The notes: generated by a model from the sequence alone, not told the origin. Positions 35,797 to 44,900 are shown, counted from the stretch's first letter. The stretch: DNA of 64,000 nt from Tenacibaculum sp. 190524A02b (GCF_964036645.1 NZ_OZ038525.1:4034001-4098000); one strand, 5' to 3'. Program-made: numbers and translations.

Positions 35797-36954
35797 TTGA
35801 AGAAAAAAATATCCATAACTTCCATAGCATCAATATCAGCGATAGGAAGTTTGTTGAATGAGGTTTGGGATAACTATAAAAATGACAACCACTTTTTAAG
35901 TGTAAAAAAGTTTTCTGAGTTTGAGGCTTGGGTAGCTCAAATAACAGCAAAAGATAATTTAAAAATAGAAGAGATAAGAAATTCTGATGCACGGTATAAA
36001 GAATTAGATGCTTCTGTGTTATATACGTTGTTTTGTGCTAGAAGAGCAGTAAAAGAAGCTGGTTGGAATTCTTTTGATGATTTTGGTATTAATATTGGTT
36101 CTTCACGTGGAGCTACTTCTTTATTTGAAAAATACCATAAAGAATTTTTACAAACAGGGAAATCATCAACTCTAAGCTCACCTACAACTACACTTGGAAA
36201 TATTTCTTCATGGATAGCACATGATTTACAAACGAATGGGCCAGAAATTTCTCACTCCATAACTTGTTCAACAGGGTTGCATTCTCTTCTTAATGGAGTT
36301 GCTTGGGTACAATCAGGAATGAGTGAGAAGTTTTTAGTTGGTGGAAGCGAAGCCGCTTTAACCGATTTTACAATAGCGCAAATGCAAGCGTTAAAAGTAT
36401 ATGCTAGAAATCAAGATAAATACCCTTGTAAAGCGTTAGATTTAGACAAACAAAGTAATACGATGGTTGTTGGAGAAGGAGCTTCGGTAGTTTGTTTAGA
36501 AAAAGGAATTCAAGAAAATGCTTTAGCTTTAATTGAAGGGGTAGGATATGCAACAGAAATATTAAAACATAACATATCTATTTCTTCAGATGCAGAGTGT
36601 TTTCAAAAATCAATGAAAATGGCTTTGTCAGATGTAAACGTAGAGGAAGTAGATGCTATTGTAATGCATGCACCAGGCACAATAAAAGGAGATCTTTCAG
36701 AAATAAATGCTATAAAAAAAGTATTTGGAAGTCATCAACCATTCTTAACAACTAACAAGTGGAAGTTAGGACATACTTTTGCTACTTCGGGTTTATTGAG
36801 TTTAGAATTAGCCATTTTAATGCTAAAAAATCAAGAGGTTGTGCATGTTCCTTTTGTAGCTAAACAATCAGAGCCTAAACAAATAAGCAAAGTTTTAGTA
36901 AATGCAGTAGGTTTTGGAGGAAACGCTGTATCCGTTTTATTAAGTAAAAAATAA
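35797..36954 (+). CDS. beta-ketoacyl synthase family protein linked to biotin genes
   Basis: 385 residues starting at a TTG (no nearby ATG gives the N-terminal strand). The thiolase-fold triad is present: Cys in SITCSTGLHS near residue 168, His in VMHAPGTIKGD near 289, and His in WKLGHTFATSG near 322. It is shorter than FabF (about 410) and diverged. It precedes bioB and no bioC or bioH is nearby, so it may take part in making the pimeloyl precursor. That is inference, and a general fatty-acid or polyketide role remains possible. Confidence 0.8.
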   Translation: MKKKISITSIASISAIGSLLNEVWDNYKNDNHFLSVKKFSEFEAWVAQITAKDNLKIEEIRNSDARYKELDASVLYTLFCARRAVKEAGWNSFDDFGINIGSSRGATSLFEKYHKEFLQTGKSSTLSSPTTTLGNISSWIAHDLQTNGPEISHSITCSTGLHSLLNGVAWVQSGMSEKFLVGGSEAALTDFTIAQMQALKVYARNQDKYPCKALDLDKQSNTMVVGEGASVVCLEKGIQENALALIEGVGYATEILKHNISISSDAECFQKSMKMALSDVNVEEVDAIVMHAPGTIKGDLSEINAIKKVFGSHQPFLTTNKWKLGHTFATSGLLSLELAILMLKNQEVVHVPFVAKQSEPKQISKVLVNAVGFGGNAVSVLLSKK

Positions 36955-36975
36955 TACATATTACATATTATTATG

Positions 36976-36983
36976 TACATTTG
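36976..36983 (+). promoter_or_regulatory. putative -7 promoter element of bioB
   Basis: TACATTTG fits TAnnTTTG, 34 bases before the bioB ATG. Confidence 0.5.
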
Positions 36984-37017
36984 ATTCTTCAAATGACTAA
37001 CTAGTAAACCTAAGTTT

Positions 37018-38118
37018 ATGAGCGAAGTAAGACATAATTGGACGAAAGAGGAAATCTTAGCGATATATAATAAACCTTTAATGGAGCTGCTATATGAAGC
37101 AGCAACAATACATAGAAAAAGTCACGATCCTAATGTAGTACAAGTATCTACGTTATTATCTATAAAAACTGGAGGTTGTTCAGAAGACTGTGGGTATTGT
37201 CCGCAAGCTGCTCGTTATCATACCAATGTAGATGGAAATGATTTAATGACTGTACAGCAAGTAAAGGCTCAAGCATTAAGAGCAAAGTCAGGAGGTAGTT
37301 CTAGGGTATGTATGGGAGCTGCTTGGAGAAACGTAAAAGATGGGCCTGAATTTGATCAAGTATTAGAAATGGTCCGAACTATAAACAAACTAGATATGGA
37401 AGTTTGTTGTACATTAGGAATGGTTACTGAAAATCAAGCAAAACGTTTAGCTGAAGCAGGTTTATATGCTTATAATCATAATTTAGATTCTTCTGAAGAA
37501 TATTATAAAGAAGTTATCTCTACACGTGGTTTTGAAGATCGTTTAGAAACAATTGATAACGTTCGTAAAACCAATGTTACTGTTTGTTCTGGTGGAATTA
37601 TAGGTATGGGTGAATCTGTTGAAGATAGAGCAGGAATGTTAGTGGCACTTTCAACATTAGATCCACAACCAGAATCTACACCTATAAATGCTTTAGTTGC
37701 TGTTGAAGGAACACCTTTAGAAGATGAGAAGCCAGTTGAAATATGGGAAATGATTAGAATGGTAGCTACTACACGTATTGTTTTACCTGAAACGCAAGTA
37801 CGTTTAAGTGCAGGAAGAACACAAATGAGTAGAGAAGGACAAGCAATGTGTTTCTTTGCAGGAGCAAACTCTATTTTTGCAGGAGATAAGTTGTTAACTA
37901 CTCCAAATCCTGATGTAAGTGAAGATATGAAGATGTTTGAAATGCTAGGGTTAAAACCTCAAAAGCCATTTACAAAAAAGGTACAGCCGCAAACAGTAGA
38001 AGCTAAAGATTCAGAGTATGAGGCATTAGGTGAAAAACCTAAATGGACAAGACCTGAGCATAAGATTGAAAGAAACGAACTAAAAAAGAAAGAAGCATTA
38101 GAATTGCGTAAGCAATAA
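37018..38118 (+). CDS. bioB: biotin synthase
   Basis: 366 residues, radical SAM. The cluster-binding CxxxCxxC is in GGCSEDCGYCPQ near residue 53. Other BioB marks are the [2Fe-2S] ligands in VCMGAAW, CCTLGM and TVCSGGIIGMGE, and the RLSAGRTQMS arginine region near 261. BioB inserts sulfur into dethiobiotin. The C-terminal 30 residues are a Lys/Glu-rich extension beyond the usual end. It is followed by a long hairpin terminator. Confidence 0.96.
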   Translation: MSEVRHNWTKEEILAIYNKPLMELLYEAATIHRKSHDPNVVQVSTLLSIKTGGCSEDCGYCPQAARYHTNVDGNDLMTVQQVKAQALRAKSGGSSRVCMGAAWRNVKDGPEFDQVLEMVRTINKLDMEVCCTLGMVTENQAKRLAEAGLYAYNHNLDSSEEYYKEVISTRGFEDRLETIDNVRKTNVTVCSGGIIGMGESVEDRAGMLVALSTLDPQPESTPINALVAVEGTPLEDEKPVEIWEMIRMVATTRIVLPETQVRLSAGRTQMSREGQAMCFFAGANSIFAGDKLLTTPNPDVSEDMKMFEMLGLKPQKPFTKKVQPQTVEAKDSEYEALGEKPKWTRPEHKIERNELKKKEALELRKQ

Positions 38119-38137
38119 ACTTTTAAATTAAAAATAT

Positions 38138-38173
38138 AAAACACTTATTACTGGTTTGTAATGGGTGTTTTTT
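38138..38173 (+). terminator. rho-independent terminator of bioB
   Basis: A 14-bp stem AAAACACTTATTAC / GTAATGGGTGTTTT (two G-T wobbles), a 6-base loop, then T residues. Confidence 0.8.
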
Positions 38174-38214
38174 AAATTGAAGCATTTTTTAAAAAATACT
38201 TCATAACATTTTCT

Positions 38215-38222
38215 TAACTTTG
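38215..38222 (+). promoter_or_regulatory. -7 promoter element of the cupin-like gene
   Basis: TAACTTTG, a close match to the Bacteroidetes -7 consensus, 23 bases before the ATG at 38245. Confidence 0.6.
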
Positions 38223-38244
38223 ATCCTCGCAAAAAATTGGATGT

Positions 38245-39114
38245 ATGGGATTACAATTGCAACAAATAGATAGAGTTGAAACCATAACCAAAGAAGACTT
38301 TATCAAACATTATTTCAAACCACAAAAACCAGTGGTTATAGAACGTTTTATTGAAGATTGGCCTGCGTATTCTAAATGGTCATTAGAGTATATGAAAGAA
38401 GTAGCTGGAGATAAAACGGTTCCTTTATATGATGATAGACCTGTTGATTATAAAGATGGTTTTAATGAACCGCATGCTACCATGAAAATGAGTGAGTATG
38501 TTGATCTATTAAAAAGAGAGCCTACAAAATTTAGAATATTCCTTTGGAATATTTTAAAGGAAGTACCTCAATTACAAAAAGACTTTAGTTTTCCTGATTT
38601 TGGCTTAAAACTGATGAAAGGATTACCAATGTTATTTTTTGGAGGTAGGGATTCGTATACATTTATGCATTATGATATTGATTTAGCAAATATTTTCCAC
38701 TTTCATTTTGAAGGAAAGAAGAAGTGTATTCTATTTGATCAAAAGCAGAATAAATTTTTATACAAAATACCTCATTCTTTAATAACAAGGGAAGATATTG
38801 ATTTTAATAACCCTGATTTTGAAAAGTGGCCAGCATTGAAAAATGCTAAAGGGCATGTTGCAGAATTAGAGCACGGTAATGTTTTGTATATGCCAGAAGG
38901 ATATTGGCATTATATGCGTTATATTACGCCTGGATTTTCAATGAGTTTAAGAGCAATTGCAAGAAACCCTAAGAATTTAGGAAAAGCTGTTTACAATGTT
39001 TTTATCATGCGTACTATTGATAATTTAATGAGAAGAATAAAAGGTCAAAAGTGGATTGATTGGAAAAATGAACAAGCAATTGTCAAAACAAATAAAATAA
39101 ATAATATTAGATAA
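38245..39114 (+). CDS. cupin-like (JmjC/FIH-type) domain protein
   Basis: 289 residues of the cupin_8 family, Fe(II)/2-oxoglutarate oxygenase-like. The N-terminal phrase FKPQKPVVIERFIEDWPA is typical. The metal ligands would be HYD near residue 137 (FMHYDIDLANIFH) and the His of GYWHYMRY near 224. Members hydroxylate proteins or other substrates. No substrate can be proposed. It is a single-gene unit with its own promoter and a strong terminator. Confidence 0.88.
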   Translation: MGLQLQQIDRVETITKEDFIKHYFKPQKPVVIERFIEDWPAYSKWSLEYMKEVAGDKTVPLYDDRPVDYKDGFNEPHATMKMSEYVDLLKREPTKFRIFLWNILKEVPQLQKDFSFPDFGLKLMKGLPMLFFGGRDSYTFMHYDIDLANIFHFHFEGKKKCILFDQKQNKFLYKIPHSLITREDIDFNNPDFEKWPALKNAKGHVAELEHGNVLYMPEGYWHYMRYITPGFSMSLRAIARNPKNLGKAVYNVFIMRTIDNLMRRIKGQKWIDWKNEQAIVKTNKINNIR

Positions 39115-39148
39115 AAAAAAGAGGTTGTTTTAAAACAACCTCTTTTTT
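39115..39148. terminator. bidirectional terminator
   Basis: A perfect palindrome around GAGGTTGTTTT / AAAACAACCTC flanked by A- and T-runs, between the convergent cupin-like and superoxide dismutase genes. Confidence 0.9.
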
Positions 39149-39150
39149 AT

Positions 39151-39759
39151 TTATTTAGCTTCAGCATATCTTCTTTCAACTTCGTTCCAGTTGATAACTT
39201 TAAAGAAAGCTTCAATATAATCAGGACGACGATTTTGATAGTTTAAATAATAAGCATGTTCCCAAACATCTAAACCTAAAATAGGGGTTCCTCCACAAGT
39301 AACTCCTGGCATTAAAGGATTGTCTTGGTTTGGAGTAGAACATACTTCTACTTTACCTCCTTTGTGTACACATAACCAAGCCCATCCTGAACCAAATTGT
39401 GTAGCTGCAGCTTTAGAAAAAGCGTCAATAAAAGCTTCTTTAGAACCAAATTCTGCTTCGATAGCATCTTTTAGTTCACCAGACAAATAACCTCTATCTT
39501 CAGGATTCATAACTGTCCAAAATAAAGAGTGATTGTAGAAACCTCCTCCGTTATTTCTTACCGCCCCATTATTCATATCTAAATTTGTTAAGATATCTTC
39601 AATTGATTTATCAGCTAAATCAGTACCTTCAATGGCAGCATTTAATTTGGTAGTATATCCATTGTGGTGTTTACTATGGTGGATTTCCATAGTTCTAGCA
39701 TCTATATTTGGTTCTAAAGCATCATAAGCGTATCCTAATTCTGGTAATTCAAAGGCCAT
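39151..39759 (-). CDS. sodA: superoxide dismutase (Fe/Mn)
   Basis: 202 residues with the full Fe/Mn-SOD pattern: [14 protein letters not shown] at the start, [14 protein letters not shown] near residue 27 (metal His), [13 protein letters not shown] near 68, and [18 protein letters not shown] near 164 (Asp and His ligands). It detoxifies superoxide in the cytoplasm. Metal choice (Fe, Mn or both) cannot be settled by eye. Confidence 0.96.
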   Translation of the reverse strand: MAFELPELGYAYDALEPNIDARTMEIHHSKHHNGYTTKLNAAIEGTDLADKSIEDILTNLDMNNGAVRNNGGGFYNHSLFWTVMNPEDRGYLSGELKDAIEAEFGSKEAFIDAFSKAAATQFGSGWAWLCVHKGGKVEVCSTPNQDNPLMPGVTCGGTPILGLDVWEHAYYLNYQNRRPDYIEAFFKVINWNEVERRYAEAK

Positions 39760-39815
39760 AATTATTTAATTTTTAAATGGTTAATTTTTTTGTTTTACAA
39801 GTGTAAAGTTAAAGC

Positions 39816-39846
39816 AAAAAAATAAGGCAAACAACCGTTTGCCTTA
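39816..39846 (-). terminator. rho-independent terminator of the peptide cluster
   Basis: Minus-strand stem TAAGGCAAAC / GTTTGCCTTA with a 4-base loop followed by seven T residues. It lies 48 bases past the last precursor peptide gene and marks the end of the cluster. Confidence 0.85.
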
Positions 39847-39893
39847 CACAATATTTATATTACTATAAATGATGTTTATTCAGAAATTTAATG

Positions 39894-40124
39894 TTATGCC
39901 CAATCACCTCCATCTTCATTACCTGCACCACCACATTTAAGTGAATTTGTGATTAGGTAAGGAAGATATAGATAACAATCAGGTCCTTGTCCTGGAGCTA
40001 AAGTTTGAGTAGTACCATTACAGTAATACCTACAATGTCTAGTTGATGGTTTTCCTCCTCCACTAATTTCTTTTTGCTCTTTTTTGTCTAAAGCTTCTCC
40101 TAATTTTAAAATTGATTTTTTCAT
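39894..40124 (-). CDS. double-glycine leader peptide, Cys-rich precursor 1
   Basis: 76 residues. The leader MKKSILKLGEALDKKEQKE ends in ISGGG, the type cut by C39 peptidase exporters after the Gly-Gly. The core has four Cys (spacing C-x3-C-x14-C-x13-C) and a Gly/Asp-rich end. It is the last gene of the cluster, so it is expected to be exported by the PCAT-type transporter upstream. Bioactivity is unknown. A bacteriocin-like role is the usual reading. Confidence 0.8.
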   Translation of the reverse strand: MKKSILKLGEALDKKEQKEISGGGKPSTRHCRYYCNGTTQTLAPGQGPDCYLYLPYLITNSLKCGGAGNEDGGDWA

Positions 40125-40153
40125 TTATTCATGAATTTAATTATTTATTAAAT

Positions 40154-40175
40154 CCTTGAATAAATAGTATTCAAG
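40154..40175 (-). promoter_or_regulatory. hairpin leader upstream of precursor 1
   Basis: Minus-strand stem CTTGAAT / ATTCAAG with a 7-base loop, followed by GATTTAATAAATA and the start codon about 30 bases on. It corresponds to the CCTTGA/TCAAGG hairpin before precursors 2 and 5. Confidence 0.55.
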
Positions 40176-40187
40176 AGATAACTTTAT

Positions 40188-40361
40188 TTATTGTTGAGCT
40201 AAACTAGCATTATAACTCTTACATGAATAATAAGTTGAGTATAAATATTTCCCATTATTATCATAAGTCGCTACCCTAACCGAACAAGACCCACCTCCGT
40301 TAATTTCTTTTTGCTCTATTTTTCCTAAAGCTTTTCCTAAATTTAAAATTGATTTTTTCAT
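40188..40361 (-). CDS. double-glycine leader peptide, precursor 2
   Basis: 57 residues from the ATG at 40361. The leader MKKSILNLGKALGKIEQKE ends in INGGG. The core is about 33 residues with two Cys and many Tyr/Ser (SCSVRVATYDNNGK...YYSCKSYN). It lies directly after the HlyD gene on the minus strand, preceded by the structured leader. The same leader type as its neighbours makes the call firm despite the short length. Confidence 0.8.
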   Translation of the reverse strand: MKKSILNLGKALGKIEQKEINGGGSCSVRVATYDNNGKYLYSTYYSCKSYNASLAQQ

Positions 40362-40389
40362 TTTTTATGAATTTAACTATTTATTAAAT

Positions 40390-40441
40390 CCTTGATCATT
40401 TAAAGACACTCAAGGTTTATGTCTATTCTTCGCGAAAGAAT
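40390..40441 (-). promoter_or_regulatory. structured leader upstream of precursor 2
   Basis: Minus-strand block TTCTTTCGCGAAGAATAG, then GACATAAACCTTGAGTGTC, then TCAAGG. Two hairpins are possible and share bases: GACA/TGTC and CCTTGA/TCAAGG. Related blocks recur at 42459-42511 and 44989-45031. Confidence 0.6.
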
Positions 40442-40444
40442 TTT

Positions 40445-41734
40445 TTATTTAATTATATTTTTAAGTTGATAGAAAAAACGTTCTATCAATCGCAAGTCCT
40501 CTGTAACAATATCAGCGGTACCAGTCATTTCTTGTTTAAAGTCAATTACTTTTCCATAAGTTGTTTTTAAATTTTTAGGAAGATTAACATCTATAAGGTA
40601 ATTCCCTTCTTGATCAGGAAGCAAAGAAATAGATTTCACAACTCCGTTTAATTCACCAAATTCATCAGAAGGATAATTTAATAACTTTATTTGCGCTTTT
40701 TGACCAACTTTTATTTTACCAGAGTTAGCCGCTGGTGCTTTAATTTTCCCTATAAATGAATTGCTTTTTTGAGGTATAACTGTAAAAATTAAATCTCCCG
40801 TTTTAACTGTTTGATTTTCATTCCAAAATGATAAAAATGCTATTTTTCCATCAATTGAAGATACTAGAGCATATTGTTTTTCCCAGTCTTTAATAGCTTT
40901 TTTTAGATATAGAAAGGATTGTTTTGCTTTCTTTTCCAAACGAATATCATTTTGTGTTTTTTTAATAGAGGTGCCTTCTAAGTTTTTAGAAGAATTATTA
41001 ATCAACTCTCTTATTTGAGAAATAGAGTTTTCTACGCTTTTATAACTACGTTTTGCTTGTAGTAGCTCAATCTCTTTAAGTTCTTTTTCTTTAGCAGAAA
41101 TAACGCCTTGTTGAAACATTTTTCTACTTCTTTCTAAGTCAGTTTTTTTAAAGGCTAATTCTTTTTTATTTAGTTGCTTTTGAGCTAATAGTATTTGTAA
41201 TCTTCCTTTAGCTTCAATAACTGACATTTTATTTGCAAAAGTTTCAGATTTATAAGGGGTAAGTTTCTTATTTAAAACATATTCAGAATAATCGTTTTCA
41301 AATTGAGCAAAACTAGAAGTAATATCTCCCAAGATTAGAGGAGGTAATTTTTCTATGGGGAAGGAGAAGTTTTCTTGATGTATTTCAATAGTATCAGTAA
41401 TACTTTTTAAAAGTAATACATCTTTGTAAGATGAGCTATTTTCAATAATGGCTAACGTTTGATTTTTAGTAACATCTTTACCGTCTGAGGCTAAAAAAAC
41501 TTCAAATTGACCAGAAGATTTAGCATAGATTTTTTCAGGAGGAGAAGGAGTTGTAATCATAACTTCAGTAGCTATAACATCAGGGTACTTTACAAACCAA
41601 GAGATAAATAACAGCATAACTATTAGTAATAATAATAGTGTATTACCCCAACGAATCATCCAATTGGGAACATGTGTTAATATTTCTTGTACTTCTTCAC
41701 TTCTTATTTCAATGTCTCTATTATTTTGTGGCAT
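40445..41734 (-). CDS. HlyD-family membrane fusion protein
   Basis: 429 residues. A short cytoplasmic segment is followed by a membrane segment (about 31-49), a biotinyl-lipoyl-like start (TPSPPEKIYAKSSGQFEV), a long coiled-coil region (about 140-290, many Lys/Glu/Gln) and a return barrel (KIKVGQKAQIKLLNYPSDEFG). As the periplasmic adaptor it would join the C39-ABC exporter to an outer-membrane channel. The TolC-like channel is not in the window. It lies between two groups of precursor genes. Confidence 0.9.
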   Translation of the reverse strand: MPQNNRDIEIRSEEVQEILTHVPNWMIRWGNTLLLLLIVMLLFISWFVKYPDVIATEVMITTPSPPEKIYAKSSGQFEVFLASDGKDVTKNQTLAIIENSSSYKDVLLLKSITDTIEIHQENFSFPIEKLPPLILGDITSSFAQFENDYSEYVLNKKLTPYKSETFANKMSVIEAKGRLQILLAQKQLNKKELAFKKTDLERSRKMFQQGVISAKEKELKEIELLQAKRSYKSVENSISQIRELINNSSKNLEGTSIKKTQNDIRLEKKAKQSFLYLKKAIKDWEKQYALVSSIDGKIAFLSFWNENQTVKTGDLIFTVIPQKSNSFIGKIKAPAANSGKIKVGQKAQIKLLNYPSDEFGELNGVVKSISLLPDQEGNYLIDVNLPKNLKTTYGKVIDFKQEMTGTADIVTEDLRLIERFFYQLKNIIK

Positions 41735-41833
41735 TTACTTTTTAATTTAAAGAAGAGAAAAATAGAATTATTATTTCTCTCTTCCATTAAAGTTTTTAAA
41801 ATTTATTAAATATAAATTGATAAATCTGGTATA

Positions 41834-42016
41834 TTAGCCTGTACATCCATATTCCCACATATCATTTGGAATACAGATTCCAGTACCGTTTTGCCAGCAA
41901 CATCTACTGTATAAGCTACAATCAAAATATCTACGACAAGAGTTACCTTGTCCGTTAATAATTTTAAGATCTTCCTTATTTAAGGCCTTCCCTAGTTTTA
42001 AAATTGATTTTTTCAT
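41834..42016 (-). CDS. leader peptide with cystine-knot-like core, precursor 3
   Basis: 60 residues from the ATG at 42016; the longer frame's extra 16 residues are upstream read-through. The leader MKKSILKLGKALNKEDLK ends in INGQG, where the usual Gly-Gly is Gly-Gln-Gly. The core has six Cys in the order C-x5-C-x5-CC-x7-C-x9-C, the framework of inhibitor cystine knots. It belongs to the three-precursor block between the exporter and HlyD genes. Confidence 0.8.
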   Translation of the reverse strand: MKKSILKLGKALNKEDLKIINGQGNSCRRYFDCSLYSRCCWQNGTGICIPNDMWEYGCTG

Positions 42017-42033
42017 GTTAACTATAATATTGT

Positions 42034-42237
42034 TTAATCTCTTATATAAACTAAAGAGCACCAATTGGATCCATTATGATCTGTAACTCTACAGTTAGCT
42101 CCATGACCAACACAACATCCGTTAGGAGCATAAGGACAATCAGGGTTGGTATTACATCTATAAATTTTACCACCAGTAATTTGTTTTAGCTCTGCTTTTT
42201 TTAGAGGCTTTCCTAAGTTTAAAATTTGATTTTTCAT
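42034..42237 (-). CDS. leader peptide with cystine-knot-like core, precursor 4
   Basis: 67 residues from the ATG at 42237. The leader MKNQILNLGKPLKKAELK ends in ITGG. The core has six Cys with spacing C-x5-C-x6-CC-x6-C-x10-C, again the C-C-CC-C-C framework. The Cys pattern matches that of precursor 3 although most other residues differ, which points to selection on disulfides. It lies 12 bases from precursor 5 and 17 from precursor 3. Confidence 0.82.
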   Translation of the reverse strand: MKNQILNLGKPLKKAELKQITGGKIYRCNTNPDCPYAPNGCCVGHGANCRVTDHNGSNWCSLVYIRD

Positions 42238-42249
42238 AATTAGCAATAT

Positions 42250-42423
42250 TTAGCATCTTCTTACATATGTAACTTCACCAGGCCCACAATACGCCCATAA
42301 AACATTACCGCTACAGGTCATTATTGGAGGGTGGCCTGTAGAACAAGTTACATTACCTCCGTTAATTGTTTTTTGTTCTGTTTTGTTTAAAATTTTACCT
42401 AGCTTTAAAATTGATTTTTTCAT
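42250..42423 (-). CDS. double-glycine leader peptide, Cys-rich precursor 5
   Basis: 57 residues from the ATG at 42423. The leader MKKSILKLGKILNKTEQKT ends in INGG. The core has four Cys, C-x9-C-x8-C-x10-C, ending in a terminal Cys (VRRC). It is the first precursor after the exporter gene, preceded by the structured leader. An even Cys count fits disulfide pairing. Confidence 0.8.
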   Translation of the reverse strand: MKKSILKLGKILNKTEQKTINGGNVTCSTGHPPIMTCSGNVLWAYCGPGEVTYVRRC

Positions 42424-42458
42424 AATAAAATAATTTAATATGGTTTGGTTTATTAAAG

Positions 42459-42511
42459 CCTTGAACTATTTAGAGACACTCAAGGTTTGTGTCTATTCCT
42501 TGCGAGAGAAT
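42459..42511 (-). promoter_or_regulatory. structured leader upstream of precursor 5
   Basis: Minus-strand block TTCTCTCGCAAGGAATAG, then GACACAAACCTTGAGTGTC, then TCAAGG, closely matching the block before precursor 2. GACAC/GTGTC and CCTTGA/TCAAGG would compete for the same bases. Confidence 0.6.
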
Positions 42512-42552
42512 ATTTTTAGACATAAGTACTTTATGTCTTTTTATGTTGTGTG

Positions 42553-44739
42553 TTATTTACCTAGATTTAATTGGTTTTTAACTAGGTGATAGTAGCTTCC
42601 TTTTAATCGTATAAGCTCTTCATGATTTCCTTTTTCTATAACTTTACCTTTGTCTAATACTACTATTTGATGCGCATTTTTAACAGTACTTAATCTATGT
42701 GCTATTACTACGGCAGTTTTATTAGTAAAAAAAGTATTTAACTTTTCCATTATTACTTTTTCATTGTTAGCGTCTAAAGCACTAGTTGCTTCGTCGAAAA
42801 ATAAGAACTTAGGATTTTTATACACAGACCTAGCAATTAATAAACGTTGTTTTTGACCAGTACTTAACCCACTTCCTTCATTTCCAATTTTGGTGTTATA
42901 GCCTAAAGGAAGCCCATCAATGTAATCGGTAATATTAGCTACATTAACCGCATGAGCAAGTTTTTTAGTGTCAACATAATCTTCACCTACAGCAATATTT
43001 TTAGCAATAGTGTCATTAAAAATATAGCCTTCTTGCATAACAACACCACAGTTTCTTCTCCATTCTTTCTGAGAAATACTTCTAAGATTAAATTTACCAA
43101 CATTAATATCTCCGTTGTCAACCTGATAAAATCCTAAAAGAAGTTTCATTAAAGTAGTTTTGCCACTACCACTAACACCAACAATAGCCGTAGTTTTGTT
43201 TGCTGGTATTTCAAGAGACAGGTCTTTTAAAACAGGATCTAAACCTCCTGTATATCTAAAAGAAATATTGTTAAGTTTAATAGCAACATTATCAGGTATA
43301 TTTGTTACTTTTTCATCAGTAGGTTTTTCTTCATCTTCCATGTTATGGATTTCACCTAGCCTATCAAGAGATATTTGAGCGTCTTGTATATCTCGCATAA
43401 AATTGATTAATTGGGTTATAGGGCCATTTAATTGTCCTACAATGTAGCTTATAGCCATCATCATACCTAAGGTTATTTGTCCGTCAATAACTAGCTTCGC
43501 AGATAAAATAGTAATGAACATGTTTTTAAGTTCATTAATAAAATTGGAACCAACACTTTGTGTTTGTTCTAAAGCTAAACTTTTAGTAGCTACTTTAAAT
43601 AATCTTGCTTGAACGTATTCCCAGTTCCAACGCATTCTTCTTTCTGCATTATGGAGTTTAATCTCTTGCATTCCATTAATAAGTTCAATTACTTTACTTT
43701 GTTCTTGACTTATTTGTGAGAAACGTTTATAGTCTAGTTCTTTTCTTTTTTTGAAGAAGAATAGCACCCATCCAAAATATAAAATACTACCTAGAACAAA
43801 AACTCCAAAAATTTGAATACTATAATAAGCAAGTACTATACTAAAGATAATAAGGTTAAAGAAAGAAAATAATACAGATAATGATGAGGTTGTTAAAATC
43901 CTTTCAATGCGTTTATGATCATTAATTCTTTGTAATAAATCTCCAGTCATTCTCACATCAAAATAAGAAATAGGGAGTTTCATAAGTTTGATGAAAAAAT
44001 CAGAAATTAATGAAATATTAATTCGAGTACTTAAATGAAGTAGAATCCAACTTCTTATAATTTCTAAAGAGGCTTTACCAATAAAGAGAAATAATTGAGC
44101 AAAAAGTATTAAGTATACAAAGTTAAGATCTTGATTTTTTATACCTACATCTACCACACTTTGTGTTAAGAATGGAAGGATAAGTTGAAGTATACTTCCA
44201 GCGAGAAGCCCAATGATTAATTGGGTTATAAATTTTTTGTATTTAAAAAGATACTTGAAAATAAAAGAAAACCCAAACTTTTCATCTTCTTCAAATTCTT
44301 CTTGATAAAATTTAGGAGTTGGTTCAATTAATAAAGCAATTCCCTCTTCGGTATTTTCATCGGCATTATTACCAATCCAGTGCTGAATAAATTCTTTTGA
44401 AGAGAATGTAATTAATCCATGAGCAGGATCAGAGATGTAGACGGTATCTTTTTTTATTTTGTAGAGAACTACATAATGGTTTTTGTTCCAATGAATAATG
44501 CATGGGAATGGGGCTTCTTTTAATTTGTTAAAAGCCAGTTTTATACCAAGTGACTTAAAGCCTATAGACTCTACAGCTTCACTTAATCCTAATAAACTAC
44601 TTCCTTCTCTAGTAGTTTCACTAAGATTGCGTAATTGTTGTGTATTAATGGTTTTCCCATAGTGTTTTGCTATAATTTTAATACAAGTAGGTCCACAATC
44701 CTTAGCTTCAGTTTGTTTGTAGTTTGGGAATTTTTTCAA
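42553..44739 (-). CDS. peptidase-containing ABC transporter (C39, PCAT/SunT type)
   Basis: 728 residues. The N-terminal C39 peptidase has the catalytic Cys in EAKDCGPTCIK near residue 15 and the His/Asp in WNKNHYVVL and SDPAHG near 85-105. Six membrane segments span about 165-450. The nucleotide-binding domain has Walker A GVSGSGKTT near 524, signature LSTGQKQRL near 630, Walker B FLFFDEATSALD and IAHRLS. It would cut the leaders after Gly-Gly and export the cores across the inner membrane. Confidence 0.95.
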   Translation of the reverse strand: MKKFPNYKQTEAKDCGPTCIKIIAKHYGKTINTQQLRNLSETTREGSSLLGLSEAVESIGFKSLGIKLAFNKLKEAPFPCIIHWNKNHYVVLYKIKKDTVYISDPAHGLITFSSKEFIQHWIGNNADENTEEGIALLIEPTPKFYQEEFEEDEKFGFSFIFKYLFKYKKFITQLIIGLLAGSILQLILPFLTQSVVDVGIKNQDLNFVYLILFAQLFLFIGKASLEIIRSWILLHLSTRINISLISDFFIKLMKLPISYFDVRMTGDLLQRINDHKRIERILTTSSLSVLFSFFNLIIFSIVLAYYSIQIFGVFVLGSILYFGWVLFFFKKRKELDYKRFSQISQEQSKVIELINGMQEIKLHNAERRMRWNWEYVQARLFKVATKSLALEQTQSVGSNFINELKNMFITILSAKLVIDGQITLGMMMAISYIVGQLNGPITQLINFMRDIQDAQISLDRLGEIHNMEDEEKPTDEKVTNIPDNVAIKLNNISFRYTGGLDPVLKDLSLEIPANKTTAIVGVSGSGKTTLMKLLLGFYQVDNGDINVGKFNLRSISQKEWRRNCGVVMQEGYIFNDTIAKNIAVGEDYVDTKKLAHAVNVANITDYIDGLPLGYNTKIGNEGSGLSTGQKQRLLIARSVYKNPKFLFFDEATSALDANNEKVIMEKLNTFFTNKTAVVIAHRLSTVKNAHQIVVLDKGKVIEKGNHEELIRLKGSYYHLVKNQLNLGK

Positions 44740-44900
44740 AGTCTAATTTATATTGTATAAAGGAAAAATTATTCCTCTTCTATAATTAATTGTTAGTTGT
44801 TACAAAGTTTTTATAATGTCCTCTTTTCATACATGATTCCAAGTATAATATATTTTTTGCTAATTTTCATACTTCTATAACAATCAAAATATGTATAGTA

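Noticed and set aside
42952..43378. Two plus-strand frames antisense to the ABC exporter
   Set aside because: They are shadows of the nucleotide-binding domain coding strand.
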